Part shown: piece after piece, positions 32,694 to 42,266 of the stretch | How the letters are laid out: every line of letters begins with the position of its first letter | Position numbering within the stretch: position 1 is the first letter of the stretch | Origin: Litoreibacter albidus | Lineage (GTDB): Bacteria > Pseudomonadota > Alphaproteobacteria > Rhodobacterales > Rhodobacteraceae | DNA length: 64,000 nucleotides | Direction of reading: 5' to 3' | Assembly (NCBI RefSeq): GCF_900107015.1 | Contig: NZ_FNOI01000002.1 | Coordinates: 372,001 to 436,000 of the forward strand | The notes under the pieces: generated by a model | What the model saw: only the letters and a program-made list of their open reading frames with translations | What the model was told of the DNA's origin: nothing | Databases searched by the model: none | Translations under genes and position numbers: made by a program

Positions 32694-33182
32694 TTAGAGG
32701 CTGTCGAGCAGCGCCTCGCCGCCGGATACGTCGCAAGCGCCTGGGTTTTCTTCGGCTTGCAGCACCTTCACCACGCCGTCCTCAGCATACATCGCGTACC
32801 GCTTGGAGCGTGCGATCAAGCCAGCGGGTGGCGCGTCAAAGTCCATACCGATGGCTTTGGTGAATTCGGACCCTGCGTCGGACAGCATGGTCAAGCCAGC
32901 CTCGGTGGCGCCAGTGGCCTCGCCCCATGCGTTCATCACAAAGGGGTCATTCACCGATACGCAGATGATTTCGTCCACGCCTTTGGCGTCAAAATCACCC
33001 TTGGTGCGAATGAAGCTTGGCACATGCGCGGAGGAACATGTGGGGGTGTAAGCCCCGGGAACCGCGAAAATCACGACCTTGCGGCCCTTGGTCAGGCTGG
33101 ACAGTGAAACCGCTTCGGGGCCTTCAGCCCCAAGGCGGATAAGGTTTACGTCGGGCAGCGTGTCGCCAGTAGATATCGCCAT
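32694..33182 (-). CDS. Peroxiredoxin (Prx5-like)
   Basis: A 162-residue thiol peroxidase of the Prx5/AhpE-like group that reduces hydroperoxides with electrons from glutathione or glutaredoxin. The peroxidatic Cys lies in PGAYTPTCSSAHVPSF and the conserved Arg in GLIARSKRYAMY; a second Cys in the C-terminal NPGACDVSG is common in this group. The ATG at 33182 is chosen because GGGAA lies before it and the product begins MAISTGDTLPD like its homologs. It is divergent from the flavoprotein gene. Confidence 0.93.
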   Translation of the reverse strand: MAISTGDTLPDVNLIRLGAEGPEAVSLSSLTKGRKVVIFAVPGAYTPTCSSAHVPSFIRTKGDFDAKGVDEIICVSVNDPFVMNAWGEATGATEAGLTMLSDAGSEFTKAIGMDFDAPPAGLIARSKRYAMYAEDGVVKVLQAEENPGACDVSGGEALLDSL

Positions 33183-33261
33183 GTCATATTCCCTGATTGA
33201 GTTATGGTTCCTCCTGCATATAGGCTCCCCGCGAACGCTAGACCAGAAGAAGGCAATCTGA

Positions 33262-34464
33262 ATGAGCCATATTATTGTGATCGGGGCCGGCCAAGCCGGA
33301 TCATCTTTAACAGCCAAGCTGCGCAATTCAGGCTTCGACGGTGATATCACGCTGATCGGTGCGGAGGCTGTGCCCCCCTACCAGCGCCCGCCGCTGTCCA
33401 AGGCTTACCTGCTGGGCGACATGGAGAAAGAGCGCCTGTTCTTGCGACCGGAGAAATTTTACGACGACCAGAACATCACCCTGCGCCTTGGCGCGCCGGT
33501 GACCAAGATCGACCCCGCCGCCAAAACGGTAAGCCTTGCGGGGGAGACGCTGTCGTATGACCAACTGGCCCTGACGACGGGATCAAACCCGCGCCACCTG
33601 CCCGCGAGCATCGGCGGCGCGCTTAACGGCGTGCATGTGGTTCGCAGTCTGGACGACGTGGACGCGATGGGCGCGGACATGGCCCCCGGAAAACGTGCGT
33701 TGATTGTCGGCGGTGGCTACATCGGGCTGGAGGCCGCTGCGGTGGCCTCAAAGATGGGGCTTGAGGTCACGGTAATCGAGATGGCCGACCGCATCTTGCA
33801 ACGGGTCGCAGCACCAGAGACGTCGGGCTACTTTCGCAAACTGCACGAGGCGCATGGCGTCGATGTCCGCGAAGGTATCGGCCTCGACCGGCTGCTGGGC
33901 GAAACCCATGTCAGCGGCGCGCGCCTGACCGACGGCAGCCAGATGGACGTGGATTTGGTCATCGTCGGTGTTGGCATCACCCCCGGTGACGCCTTGGCGG
34001 CGAACGCAGGGCTGACCATCAACAACGGCATCGAGACCGACGCGCATGGCCGCACCTCCGACCCGAACATCTGGGCAGCGGGCGACTGCGCCTCCTTCCC
34101 GTGGCAGGGTGGGCGGATCCGGCTGGAGTCTGTGCAGAACGCCATCGACCAAGCCGAACTGGTTGCCGAAAACATCATGGGCGCGGGCAAGGACTACGTG
34201 CCGATGCCGTGGTTCTGGTCCGATCAGTATGACGTGAAGCTGCAAATCGCGGGGCTGAACACCGGCTACGACAAAATCGCCGTGCGCCACACCGACGACG
34301 CGGTGTCCTACTGGTACTACAAGGGCGATATCCTGCTGGCCGTTGACGCGATGAACGACCCGCGCAACTTCATGATCGCCAAACGGCTGATCGCGGCGGG
34401 CAAAAGTCCCTCTGCGGATGCTGTGGCCGACCCCGACACCGATATGAAAGCCCTGCTGAAATGA
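33262..34464 (+). CDS. FAD-dependent ferredoxin-reductase-like oxidoreductase
   Basis: A 400-residue flavoprotein of the putidaredoxin/rhodocoxin reductase family, moving electrons from NAD(P)H to a 2Fe-2S ferredoxin. The FAD-binding GAGQAGSS (7-14), the PPYQRPPLSKAYL segment, the NAD-binding GGGYIGLEAAAVASK and the second FAD motif NIWAAGDCASFPW are all intact. No ferredoxin or P450 gene adjoins, so its partner is elsewhere. It overlaps rsmD as ATGA and diverges from the peroxiredoxin gene over 79 bases. Confidence 0.9.
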   Translation: MSHIIVIGAGQAGSSLTAKLRNSGFDGDITLIGAEAVPPYQRPPLSKAYLLGDMEKERLFLRPEKFYDDQNITLRLGAPVTKIDPAAKTVSLAGETLSYDQLALTTGSNPRHLPASIGGALNGVHVVRSLDDVDAMGADMAPGKRALIVGGGYIGLEAAAVASKMGLEVTVIEMADRILQRVAAPETSGYFRKLHEAHGVDVREGIGLDRLLGETHVSGARLTDGSQMDVDLVIVGVGITPGDALAANAGLTINNGIETDAHGRTSDPNIWAAGDCASFPWQGGRIRLESVQNAIDQAELVAENIMGAGKDYVPMPWFWSDQYDVKLQIAGLNTGYDKIAVRHTDDAVSYWYYKGDILLAVDAMNDPRNFMIAKRLIAAGKSPSADAVADPDTDMKALLK

Positions 34465-35027
34465 GGATCATCGGCGGCATCCACCGCTCCATTGCCCTGA
34501 CGCCTGTTGGCAAGGGCGATGAGGCGGGACACCTGCGCCCGACCACCGACCGCATCCGCGAAAGCCTGTTCAACGTGCTGGGCGGCGGTCGCTTCGGGGA
34601 TCCGCTGGACGGCGCACGTGTGCTGGATCTGTTCGCGGGAACCGGTGCTTTGGGGCTGGAAGCTCTGTCCCGCGGGGCCGCGCAAGTGTGCTTTATCGAG
34701 AAGGGGCGCGCGGGCTACAAAATCCTAAGCAAGAACATTGCCAAGCTGCGCGCGGCGGAAGTCACCAACGCTCTGACATGGGACGCCACGCGTCTGGCGG
34801 CCAACCCGTACAAGCCCTTCGACTTGGTGTTCCTTGACCCGCCTTACGGCAAAGACCTTGGCGCAAAGGCCCTGACCTGCGCCAAGGAACAAGGCTGGAT
34901 CGCGGATGACGCGCTGATCGTCTGGGAGGAAGAAACCCCGCAGGCCGCACCGCAGGGATTTAACGTGCTGGAGCATAAGAAATACGGCTCCACCCACATC
35001 ACCTTCCTAGGCGTTGCCGACACTTAG
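34461..35027 (+). CDS. rsmD: 16S rRNA (guanine966-N2)-methyltransferase
   Basis: A 188-residue RsmD enzyme that methylates N2 of G966 in 16S rRNA during 30S assembly. The SAM-binding motif VLDLFAGTGALGLEALSRGA and the catalytic DLVFLDPPYGKDLG are complete, and the N-terminus MRIIGGIHRSIAL with the TTDRIRESLFNVL segment is typical. It is translationally coupled to the flavoprotein gene (ATGA). Confidence 0.95.
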   Translation: MRIIGGIHRSIALTPVGKGDEAGHLRPTTDRIRESLFNVLGGGRFGDPLDGARVLDLFAGTGALGLEALSRGAAQVCFIEKGRAGYKILSKNIAKLRAAEVTNALTWDATRLAANPYKPFDLVFLDPPYGKDLGAKALTCAKEQGWIADDALIVWEEETPQAAPQGFNVLEHKKYGSTHITFLGVADT

Positions 35028-35039
35028 GGCATAAAAAAA

Positions 35040-35062
35040 CCGCCCCGACAGGATCGGGGCGG
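35040..35062 (-). terminator. Intrinsic terminator of the TRAP binding-protein gene
   Basis: On the minus strand CCGCCCCGA pairs with TCGGGGCGG around a 5-base loop and is followed by seven T. It lies 28 bases after the dctP-like stop and also separates it from convergent rsmD. Confidence 0.9.
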
Positions 35063-35090
35063 CTGGGTAACATACTCTTTACACGGGTAA

Positions 35091-36116
35091 TTACTTGCTC
35101 TCGGCGACGAACGCCTGCGCGTCTTTCACAAGGGCCGCGCCATCAAGACCTTTCTCGGTGGCCTCGACGATCCATTCGGCCGTGACCTCTTCGCCAAGCG
35201 CTTTCATACGGGCGGTTTCTTCCGCGGACAACACCCCGATTTCGTTGCCGTCAGCGACCATCACCTGTTTGCCAACAACATCGCCCTCGTCATGGGCACG
35301 CCCCGCCCAACCGGACGCATATTCGCCGGAGTTGGCGTCAAGCACCGCCTGAAGATCCGCAGGCAGGCTGTTGTATTTGTCCTTATTCATCGCCCAGATG
35401 AAATAGAGGTTATAAAGCGCCTGATCGCCTGCCACATCGGTGTGGCTGTCGGTCAATTCGTCCAGCTTCAACGACGGCGACATTTCCCAAGTGATCACGC
35501 CACCATCGACCACACCTTTGGCCAAGGCCTCGGGGAAGGCAGGTACGGGCATGCCGATTGGCGTGGCGCCCATCTTGTCCAGCAACAGCGTCGCGGGGCG
35601 CGACGGGCCGCGCAGTTTGAGGCCTTTGAAGTCCTCTACCGTTTTGATCGACGGGCCTTTCTTGTGCACCAGACCGGGGCCGTGCATGTGCGCGGCAATC
35701 ACGTGGACGTCTTTGAAGTCATCCATCAGGTATTTTTGGGTGAATTTCCAAGCGGCAATCGACGCCTCTTCGCCGGACTTGGTGGTCATGAACGGCAGCT
35801 CCAGCGCTTCCGCCTCTGGGAAGCGACCGGGCTGGTATCCGGGGATCACCCAGCCGCCGTCAATCGCGCCGTCGCTGATCAGGTCAAACTGGTTCGGGGC
35901 TTTGCCGCCCAGCTGCATGAAAGGGTAAAGTTCAACCTTGATGCGACCGCCAGAGTCCTTCTCGATCTTCTCGGCCCAAGGCTGCATAAAATAAGTTGGG
36001 TTCGCCGACTTGGGGGACACGAAGTGCTGGAAACGTAGTGTCACTTCCTGTGCCAAGGCAGTAGAGGCGCTCGCCAATGTGAAAAGCGCAAAAGTTGTCG
36101 TTTTTAGAAAGGTCAT
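35091..36116 (-). CDS. TRAP transporter substrate-binding protein (DctP family)
   Basis: A 341-residue periplasmic solute receptor with the signal peptide MTFLKTTTFALFTLASASTALA. The family's carboxylate-binding Arg lies in FKGLKLRGPSRPATLLLDKM, and the PVPAFPEALAKGVVDGGV stretch is typical of DctP proteins. AAAGGAGG lies before the ATG. No dctQ or dctM membrane genes flank it, so it is an orphan receptor that must share permeases elsewhere or act alone. The ligand is unknown, probably an organic acid. Confidence 0.92.
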   Translation of the reverse strand: MTFLKTTTFALFTLASASTALAQEVTLRFQHFVSPKSANPTYFMQPWAEKIEKDSGGRIKVELYPFMQLGGKAPNQFDLISDGAIDGGWVIPGYQPGRFPEAEALELPFMTTKSGEEASIAAWKFTQKYLMDDFKDVHVIAAHMHGPGLVHKKGPSIKTVEDFKGLKLRGPSRPATLLLDKMGATPIGMPVPAFPEALAKGVVDGGVITWEMSPSLKLDELTDSHTDVAGDQALYNLYFIWAMNKDKYNSLPADLQAVLDANSGEYASGWAGRAHDEGDVVGKQVMVADGNEIGVLSAEETARMKALGEEVTAEWIVEATEKGLDGAALVKDAQAFVAESK

Positions 36117-36195
36117 CCAAGGACCTCCTTTTAATAAGTACGGTAGCGAGGCTTTAACCTCTTCGTGGCCTATATGTAAGTACTTGCAGGGCTAG

Positions 36196-36260
36196 TTGCA
36201 AATCACTCGCAAAAATGATGACTACATCTGGTGGTGTCGGGGATTGTTTGCACAAGCAAA
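36196..36260. promoter_or_regulatory. Two TTGC/GCAA inverted repeats in the dctP-recQ gap
   Basis: TTGC-N9-GCAA (36196-36212) and TTTGC-ACAA-GCAAA (36247-36260) share the same half-site in the divergent gap. They could be operators for a regulator of the TRAP receptor; no regulator gene lies near, so this is tentative. Confidence 0.3.
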
Positions 36261-36304
36261 ATATGGGAGATTTCGCCAAAATCGAGCATAAAACCAAAAT
36301 AGGC

Positions 36305-38353
36305 ATGACCCACATGAATGACCCGCAAAAGCTGCTGGCCGATATCTTTGGATTCGACGAATTCCGCCCCGGCCAACGTGATATTGTGGATGCCGTCTGT
36401 GGGGGTAAAAACACGCTCGCCATCATGCCAACCGGCGGAGGCAAGTCGCTGTGTTTCCAACTTCCCGCCCTTGCCCGGGACGGGCTAACCGTCGTGATCT
36501 CCCCGCTTATTGCGTTGATGCGCGACCAAGTGCGCTCCCTTCGGGCGGCGGGTGTGTCGGCGGGGGCGCTGACCTCTGGCAACACCGAAGAAGAAAGCGA
36601 CCTTGTCTTTGATGCCTTGCGCAGCGGGTCGTTGAAACTGCTCTATATCGCACCGGAACGGCTGGCCTCCAGCGGCACCCGCGACATGCTGGCCCGCGCC
36701 AATTGCACGATGATTGCCGTGGACGAGGCGCATTGCGTCAGCCAATGGGGCCACGACTTCCGCCCCGATTATCTGCGCATCGGCGAGCTGCGGCGCGCCT
36801 TGAACGTACCACTGGCGGCCTTCACCGCCACAGCCGACGCCGAAACCCGCGAAGAAATGGTCACCCGCCTGTTCGACGGCGAACAGCCCGAAACCTTCAT
36901 GCAAGGGTTTGACCGGCCAAACCTCCATCTGGCCTTTGACGTCAAAGACGGTCCGCGCCGCCAAATTCTGGACTTCGCAGCTGCGCGCCGCGATCAGGCT
37001 GGCATCGTCTACTGCGGCACCCGCGCAAAAACAGAAACGCTGGCGCAAGCCCTGCGCGAGGCGGGGCATTCTGCCTGCCACTACCACGGCGGTATGGACC
37101 CCGATGATCGCCGCGAGGTGGAGCGGCGTTTCTCCCAAGAGGACGGGTTGATCGTTGTAGCAACCGTGGCCTTCGGGATGGGCGTCGACAAGCCCGACAT
37201 CCGCTGGGTCGCCCACGCCGACCTGCCGAAATCGGTGGAAAGCTACTACCAAGAAATCGGCCGCGCAGGGCGCGACGGCACCCCTGCCGACACGCTGACG
37301 CTCTATGGGCCCGACGACATCCGCTATCGTCGACAACAGATCGACGAAGGCTTGGCCCCCGACGACCGCAAAGCCGCCGACCACGCCCGCCTGAACGCGC
37401 TTTTGGGTCTGGCGGAGGCACTGGAGTGCCGCCGCGCGCCCCTGCTGGAATACTTCGGCGACACCGACATCACCTGCGGCAACTGCGACCTCTGCGAGAA
37501 GGCGCCTGAAACGTTCGACGGCACCGTTGCCGTGCGCAAAGCGCTTTCCGCAATCTTGCGGACCGGCGAATACTTTGGTGCTGGGCATTTGATCGACATC
37601 CTGCTGGGCAACTCCACCGACAAGGTGAAGGCGCGTGGCCATGACGAATTGCCGACCTTCGGCATCGGCGGCGAATACGACAAACGCGGCTGGCAGGCGG
37701 TGTTCCGCCAGATGATGGGGCGCGACCTGATCCGCCCCGATCCATCGCGCCACGGGGCGTTCCGCATGACCCAATCCGCCCGCCCCATTCTGCGCGACGA
37801 GGCGACGATCACCCTGCGCAAGGACACCATCCGCAAGGGCGCGAACCGCCCCGCCGTCAAAACGCTGGTGTCCGACGAAGACGCGCCGTTGCTGTCGGCG
37901 CTAAAGGCCAAACGCCGCGCCTTTGCAGAAGCGGCGCGCGCGCCGGCTTATGTAATCTTCAACGACAAAACCCTGATCGAGATGGCCGAAACCCGCCCTG
38001 CGACGCTCGACGAGTTCGCCCGCATTTCCGGCGTTGGTGCAAAGAAGCTCGAAAGCTTCGGGGCGGCCTTTCTAGAGGTGATTAACGGTGCCCCCGCGCC
38101 GGAACTACACCCCACCCGTCGCAAGCTGGCGGGGCGCGAGAGCGGCGCGCTCTACGATCAGTTGCTAGAGGCGCAGGCGAACCTGTCCCGCGGACCGGAT
38201 GGCTATGACAAGCCGCTTAGCTGTTCCGCCTCCCTGATCGCCAAGGTGGCCGAAATCAAACCCAGCGACACCGGCTCCATGGCCCGCATTTTAGGGGAGC
38301 GACGCACGGAACGTTTTGGTGAGGCATTCCTGAATGTGCTGAAAGCCTCTTGA
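36305..38353 (+). CDS. recQ: ATP-dependent DNA helicase RecQ
   Basis: A helicase of about 682 residues that unwinds DNA 3' to 5' in recombination repair. The helicase core has Walker A MPTGGGKSLC, motif II VDEAHCVSQWGHDFRPDY, and VATVAFGMGVDKPDIRWVAH with QEIGRAGRDG. The Zn-binding Cys set lies around CRRAPLLEYFGDTDITCGNC, and an HRDC domain closes the protein (about 525-600: FAEAARAPAYVIFNDKTLIE). ATG at 36305 or 36314 fits homologs; an upstream ATG at 36215 would add a non-conserved tail. Confidence 0.96.
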   Translation: MTHMNDPQKLLADIFGFDEFRPGQRDIVDAVCGGKNTLAIMPTGGGKSLCFQLPALARDGLTVVISPLIALMRDQVRSLRAAGVSAGALTSGNTEEESDLVFDALRSGSLKLLYIAPERLASSGTRDMLARANCTMIAVDEAHCVSQWGHDFRPDYLRIGELRRALNVPLAAFTATADAETREEMVTRLFDGEQPETFMQGFDRPNLHLAFDVKDGPRRQILDFAAARRDQAGIVYCGTRAKTETLAQALREAGHSACHYHGGMDPDDRREVERRFSQEDGLIVVATVAFGMGVDKPDIRWVAHADLPKSVESYYQEIGRAGRDGTPADTLTLYGPDDIRYRRQQIDEGLAPDDRKAADHARLNALLGLAEALECRRAPLLEYFGDTDITCGNCDLCEKAPETFDGTVAVRKALSAILRTGEYFGAGHLIDILLGNSTDKVKARGHDELPTFGIGGEYDKRGWQAVFRQMMGRDLIRPDPSRHGAFRMTQSARPILRDEATITLRKDTIRKGANRPAVKTLVSDEDAPLLSALKAKRRAFAEAARAPAYVIFNDKTLIEMAETRPATLDEFARISGVGAKKLESFGAAFLEVINGAPAPELHPTRRKLAGRESGALYDQLLEAQANLSRGPDGYDKPLSCSASLIAKVAEIKPSDTGSMARILGERRTERFGEAFLNVLKAS

Positions 38354-38398
38354 GGCTCATGCGCTGACCACTACATTGATCCCCAAAGGAGACCGCAT

Positions 38399-39193
38399 AT
38401 GCTGACCGTCATTTCCCCCGCCAAGAAGCTCGACATGTCCGCCGTAGACGTCACCCCGACGACGCCGGAATTTCAGGCGCAGGCCAATGAGTTGGCGCAG
38501 GTTGCGCGTGATCTGTCGGTGGATGATCTTCGCAAGTTGATGCATATCTCTGAGAACCTGGCGACGCTGAACCGCGACCGCTTCCAAAGCTTTGCGGACA
38601 AAAGCACCGCCGACAATTCCAAAGCTGCGATGTATATCTTCGCGGGCGACACCTACACGGGGCTGGAGGCGAAAAGCCTCGACGGCGACGAAGTCACATT
38701 TGCGCAGGACCACCTGCGCATCCTGTCGGGGCTTTACGGGTTACTCAAACCGCTTGATGCGATCCAGCCCTACCGCTTGGAGATGGGCAGCCGCCTGAAG
38801 ACCGCGCGCGGCAAGTCGCTCTATGATTACTGGGGCAGCACGATCAGCGAGGCGTTGAACGCGCAAGCCGAGGCGCAAGGTACAGACACATTGATCAACT
38901 GCGCCAGTCAGGAATACTTCGGCGCGGTTCAGCCCGACGCCCTGTCGCTGAACGTCGTCACCCCGCAGTTCTACGAGGACAAACCCGGCGGCCCCAAGAT
39001 CGTCAGCTTCTACGCAAAACAGGCACGCGGTGCGATGGCCCGCTTCATCATTCAGAACCGCCTGACCAAGCCGGCGCAAATCCGCGACTTCGACACGGGC
39101 GGCTATGCCTACCAGCCCGATCAGTCAACGCCGGACCGCCCTGTTTTTCTGCGCAGCGACGCCGCAGAAAACGCGCTGAAAAAGGCGTCTTAG
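38399..39193 (+). CDS. yaaA: Peroxide stress protein YaaA (DUF328)
   Basis: A 264-residue member of the YaaA/DUF328 family, which lowers free iron and protects DNA against hydrogen peroxide; the E. coli member binds DNA with a helix-hairpin-helix. The start MLTVISPAKKLDM, the segment LYGLLKPLDAIQPYRLEMG and the C-terminal FYAKQARGAMARFIIQNR are diagnostic. AAAGGAG precedes the ATG. It lies 45 bases after recQ; an oxidative-stress link with nearby peroxiredoxin is plausible but not shown. Confidence 0.95.
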   Translation: MLTVISPAKKLDMSAVDVTPTTPEFQAQANELAQVARDLSVDDLRKLMHISENLATLNRDRFQSFADKSTADNSKAAMYIFAGDTYTGLEAKSLDGDEVTFAQDHLRILSGLYGLLKPLDAIQPYRLEMGSRLKTARGKSLYDYWGSTISEALNAQAEAQGTDTLINCASQEYFGAVQPDALSLNVVTPQFYEDKPGGPKIVSFYAKQARGAMARFIIQNRLTKPAQIRDFDTGGYAYQPDQSTPDRPVFLRSDAAENALKKAS

Positions 39194-39317
39194 CGCGCTT
39201 GAGCAACGGCTTTTGCCAACGGCGCGCAAACCCCTTAACCTGCCTCCAACCCTTATAGAGTCCGCGCCCCTTTGGTAGGCGACGCGGATCAGCACCAATC
39301 GGGGACAGAGGATTAGG

Positions 39318-40802
39318 ATGAGCAACACAAGACGCGCATTTTTGCTCGGCACCGGCGCATTGGCGGGCGCATATGTAACCCGCAAATACTACACGACCCC
39401 TGACCCGTCGGGCCGGTTGCTTGGCACCGTGTCCGGCGACCCGCTGATCCTGAACGATGCGTCGGAGCTGTCCCCGACCCGCGTCGCCAAGCACCTGACC
39501 CTGACCGAACGCTTCAACGCGCCCCAGATAAGCACCCTCAGGGCGGAGCTTGCAGACGCGAAACGCTCAGGCCGTCCCGTCATCGCATCTGCTGCGCGCC
39601 ATTCCATGGGCGGGCAAAGCATGGCCGTCGCGGGCACCACCCTCACAGTGGCCGACGAATGGGTCGAACTCGACAAAACCGCCATGACCTATCGCTGCGG
39701 CGCAGGCACCCGCTGGTCCACCGTCATCGCCAAGCTGGACGCCGAAGGCTACTCCCCCGCCGTGATGCAATCCAACAACGACTTCAGCGTCGCCGCCACA
39801 TTTGCGGTCAACGCGCACGGCTGGCCGACGCCCTATTCCGGCATGGGGGCCACGGTGCTATCCCTCCGGATGATGCTGGCGGATGGCACTCTGGTCACTT
39901 GCTCGCGCGAGGAAAACGCCGACATATTCTTTGCCGCGATGGGCGGCTATGGCCTGCTCGGCGTGATCACCGACTTGACTGTCAAGATGGTCGCCAACAC
40001 CCGTCTGAAACCCACCTTCGAGAAAATGGATGCCGCGCAATTCGGCACGCGCTTTGTGCAGGCGGTCAAAGGGGCCTCTGGCGTGCAAATGGCCTACGGG
40101 CGCCTTGATGTCAGCAAGGATCGGTTCTTTGAGCAGGCGGTGATGATCACCTACCGCCCCACCCAAGACCAAAGCGACCTGCCCGCCGCGCGTGGCTCCG
40201 GCTTCATGTCAAAGGCTGCGCGGTCAATCTTTCGCGGGCAGCTTGGCTCCGACAGCGCGAAGCACCGCCGCTGGTGGTTCGAGGCAGGGCTGGGCCCGTG
40301 GATTGGCGGCGCAGAGACGACCCGCAACACCCTACTGAACGAGCCGGTGATCACGCTCGACGACCGCGACGACACCCGCACTGATATCTTGCACGAATAT
40401 TTCATCGCCCCTGAGAAATTCGCGGGCTGGGTCAGCGCCTGCCGCGACATCATCCCGTCAAGCTATCAGGATCTGCTCAACATTACCCTGCGCTATGTGG
40501 CCCAAGACGGCGAAAGCTGGCTTAGCTACGCCCCCGCAGACCGCATAGCCTGCGTGATGCTGTTCTCTCAGGAAAAGACCCACCGCGCGGAAGAAGACAT
40601 GAGGCGCATGACCCAAGAACTCATCGACCGTACGCTTGATCTGGGCGGCAGCTACTATCTGCCTTACCGCCTACACGCACGGCCCGACCAAATGATCCGC
40701 GCCTACCCCGGCCTGCGCCCCTTCGTGGCCAAGAAACGCGCCATGGATCCCACCAACCTGTTCCGCCACGCAATGTGGGACACCTATATGGTAAGGGCCT
40801 AA
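39318..40802 (+). CDS. FAD-binding oxidase, aldonolactone/alditol-oxidase-like, Tat-type leader
   Basis: A 494-residue VAO-family flavoprotein. The leader MSNTRRAFLLGTGALAGAYV has a twin-arginine motif and hydrophobic core, so the folded enzyme is likely moved to or held at the periplasmic face. The FAD domain has GRPVIASAARHSMGGQSMA, where the His next to Ser is the position that carries covalent FAD in alditol and gulono-lactone oxidases; the C-terminal segment RAYPGLRPFVAKKRAMDPTN ends like ALO-domain enzymes. It heads a four-gene unit with three uncharacterised membrane-associated proteins. The substrate (a polyol or lactone) is inferred. Confidence 0.82.
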   Translation: MSNTRRAFLLGTGALAGAYVTRKYYTTPDPSGRLLGTVSGDPLILNDASELSPTRVAKHLTLTERFNAPQISTLRAELADAKRSGRPVIASAARHSMGGQSMAVAGTTLTVADEWVELDKTAMTYRCGAGTRWSTVIAKLDAEGYSPAVMQSNNDFSVAATFAVNAHGWPTPYSGMGATVLSLRMMLADGTLVTCSREENADIFFAAMGGYGLLGVITDLTVKMVANTRLKPTFEKMDAAQFGTRFVQAVKGASGVQMAYGRLDVSKDRFFEQAVMITYRPTQDQSDLPAARGSGFMSKAARSIFRGQLGSDSAKHRRWWFEAGLGPWIGGAETTRNTLLNEPVITLDDRDDTRTDILHEYFIAPEKFAGWVSACRDIIPSSYQDLLNITLRYVAQDGESWLSYAPADRIACVMLFSQEKTHRAEEDMRRMTQELIDRTLDLGGSYYLPYRLHARPDQMIRAYPGLRPFVAKKRAMDPTNLFRHAMWDTYMVRA

Positions 40803-40806
40803 TCCC

Positions 40807-41214
40807 ATGACCACTTTACGCCTTGTCACCTTCGGATACTTCATCGCGTTGCTGATCGCCGCGTCGCTGAACTACCTGCCGATCCCTGGCATCATCGACG
40901 ACCAAGGCTACGCCTTTGGCATTTTCGCGCTCGACGTGTTCGACGACCTGCTCCACATCGCCTCCGCGCTTTGGGCACTTGCGGCAGCGTTGATCTCGCA
41001 CCGCGCCAGCCGCACATTCCTCACCTATTTCGGCGCGCTCTATTTCGTCGACGGGCTGCTTGGCCTTGCCACGGGGTCGGGGTTCTTGGACGCGGGCATC
41101 CTGATCTACGGCTTTTATGAATACTCCAGCTTCCTTATCAAACTCGCCGCAAACATCCCGCATCTTTTCCTTGGCGGTTTCGCGCTGGCCTGCGCGTATT
41201 TTGGCCGCAAATGA
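40807..41214 (+). CDS. Four-helix integral membrane protein
   Basis: A 135-residue inner-membrane protein with about four hydrophobic segments (VTFGYFIALLIAASLNYLPI, LLHIASALWALAAALI, FLTYFGALYFVDGLLGLATG, IPHLFLGGFALACAYF). It starts 4 bases after the flavin-oxidase stop codon and overlaps the next gene as ATGA. Lone charged residues in the helices (Asp in DVFDDLLHI) could bind a cofactor or partner. I recognise no characterised family; a membrane partner of the flavin oxidase is inferred from gene order only. Confidence 0.8.
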   Translation: MTTLRLVTFGYFIALLIAASLNYLPIPGIIDDQGYAFGIFALDVFDDLLHIASALWALAAALISHRASRTFLTYFGALYFVDGLLGLATGSGFLDAGILIYGFYEYSSFLIKLAANIPHLFLGGFALACAYFGRK

Positions 41215-42266
41215 AGCGGTTTCTCAAATGGCTCGGGCTGGCGTTTCTGGCGCTGATCTTGCTGATCGCCACCCCCATCGCCTACACCGAAACCATGTGC
41301 CGCGGCACACCGCTGGAACAAGCCGAGGCCGCGCATATCACCGACCCCGCATGGCAACGCGCGGAGGCACGCACCTATCTGACCTACCCCGAATGGTACA
41401 TCGTCTACGCTTACGAGGGCTACGCGGAGGTCTTGCGCAGCGCCCCGCCGCATGGCTTCCCCTACACCACAGCCATCACAGGCTTTTGGTCATCGCTTTG
41501 CGCGCTAACGCCGAAAGCGGATGAGCTGGGCGCGGCAGGCGTGGATGCCAAACTGACGATCTACACCATCGGCGCCAGCTTCACGCTGGAGATGTTATTC
41601 AAAGCCGCCTATGAGGAAACCATCGGGCGCATCGTCTCTTGGACCGCCAGCACCTCCCCGCAAGACAAGGTGGAGGCAGCAATGGCCGCCGACTACGCCA
41701 CCTTCCTGCAAGAAACCCCGTGGTACAAATACGACTTCAACGGCTGGCACGCCAAACTCATGGCCGCGCCCACAGAAGGCATCCGGTCCCTTGAGCGCCG
41801 CATCGCGCTTGGCATCGAATGGAAGGCCAAAGCCGCCTACGCCCGCGTCATTGCCAAGGCCGCCGGCGCGGTGGGCGCGGATGAGCTAACCATGCGCATT
41901 GCCCTCCAAGGCGTCACGCCCGACTATCTAGAGACCTATCCCGAAATCACCGTAATCTCCGGCACGGGTGATACCATAATCGCCGAAGTCCCCCGCTACC
42001 GCACCTTCACCAAACTCGTCGAAAAGCTCCGCGTGAATAACCCGCGGGCCCGCATTGCCGAGATCGCGGGCAATGATGACATTCTGATCAGTCTCGACGC
42101 CCCCGCAAACGCCTTCCTGCCAGACAGGTTGAACGTGCTCTCCGTCACCCCTCGCGTTGGCTTTCCCGACCGGTCCCGCGTGCTGATCGCCACAAAAACC
42201 GACCAACTGCTCGACGTCGCGCCCGCACCGAACCAGATGCGGGTGGAGCACATATATGACTACTGA
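41211..42266 (+). CDS. Membrane-anchored protein of unknown function
   Basis: A 351-residue protein with one N-terminal membrane helix (about residues 5-24, WLGLAFLALILLIATPIAY) and a large soluble domain probably outside the membrane. Notable are the early Cys in TETMCRGTP and aromatic-rich stretches (YLTYPEWYIVYAYEGYAEVL, FLQETPWYKYDFNGWHAKL). No family or active-site motif was recognised. It is coupled to the gene before (ATGA), and the next gene begins directly after its stop codon. Confidence 0.78.
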   Translation: MKRFLKWLGLAFLALILLIATPIAYTETMCRGTPLEQAEAAHITDPAWQRAEARTYLTYPEWYIVYAYEGYAEVLRSAPPHGFPYTTAITGFWSSLCALTPKADELGAAGVDAKLTIYTIGASFTLEMLFKAAYEETIGRIVSWTASTSPQDKVEAAMAADYATFLQETPWYKYDFNGWHAKLMAAPTEGIRSLERRIALGIEWKAKAAYARVIAKAAGAVGADELTMRIALQGVTPDYLETYPEITVISGTGDTIIAEVPRYRTFTKLVEKLRVNNPRARIAEIAGNDDILISLDAPANAFLPDRLNVLSVTPRVGFPDRSRVLIATKTDQLLDVAPAPNQMRVEHIYDY

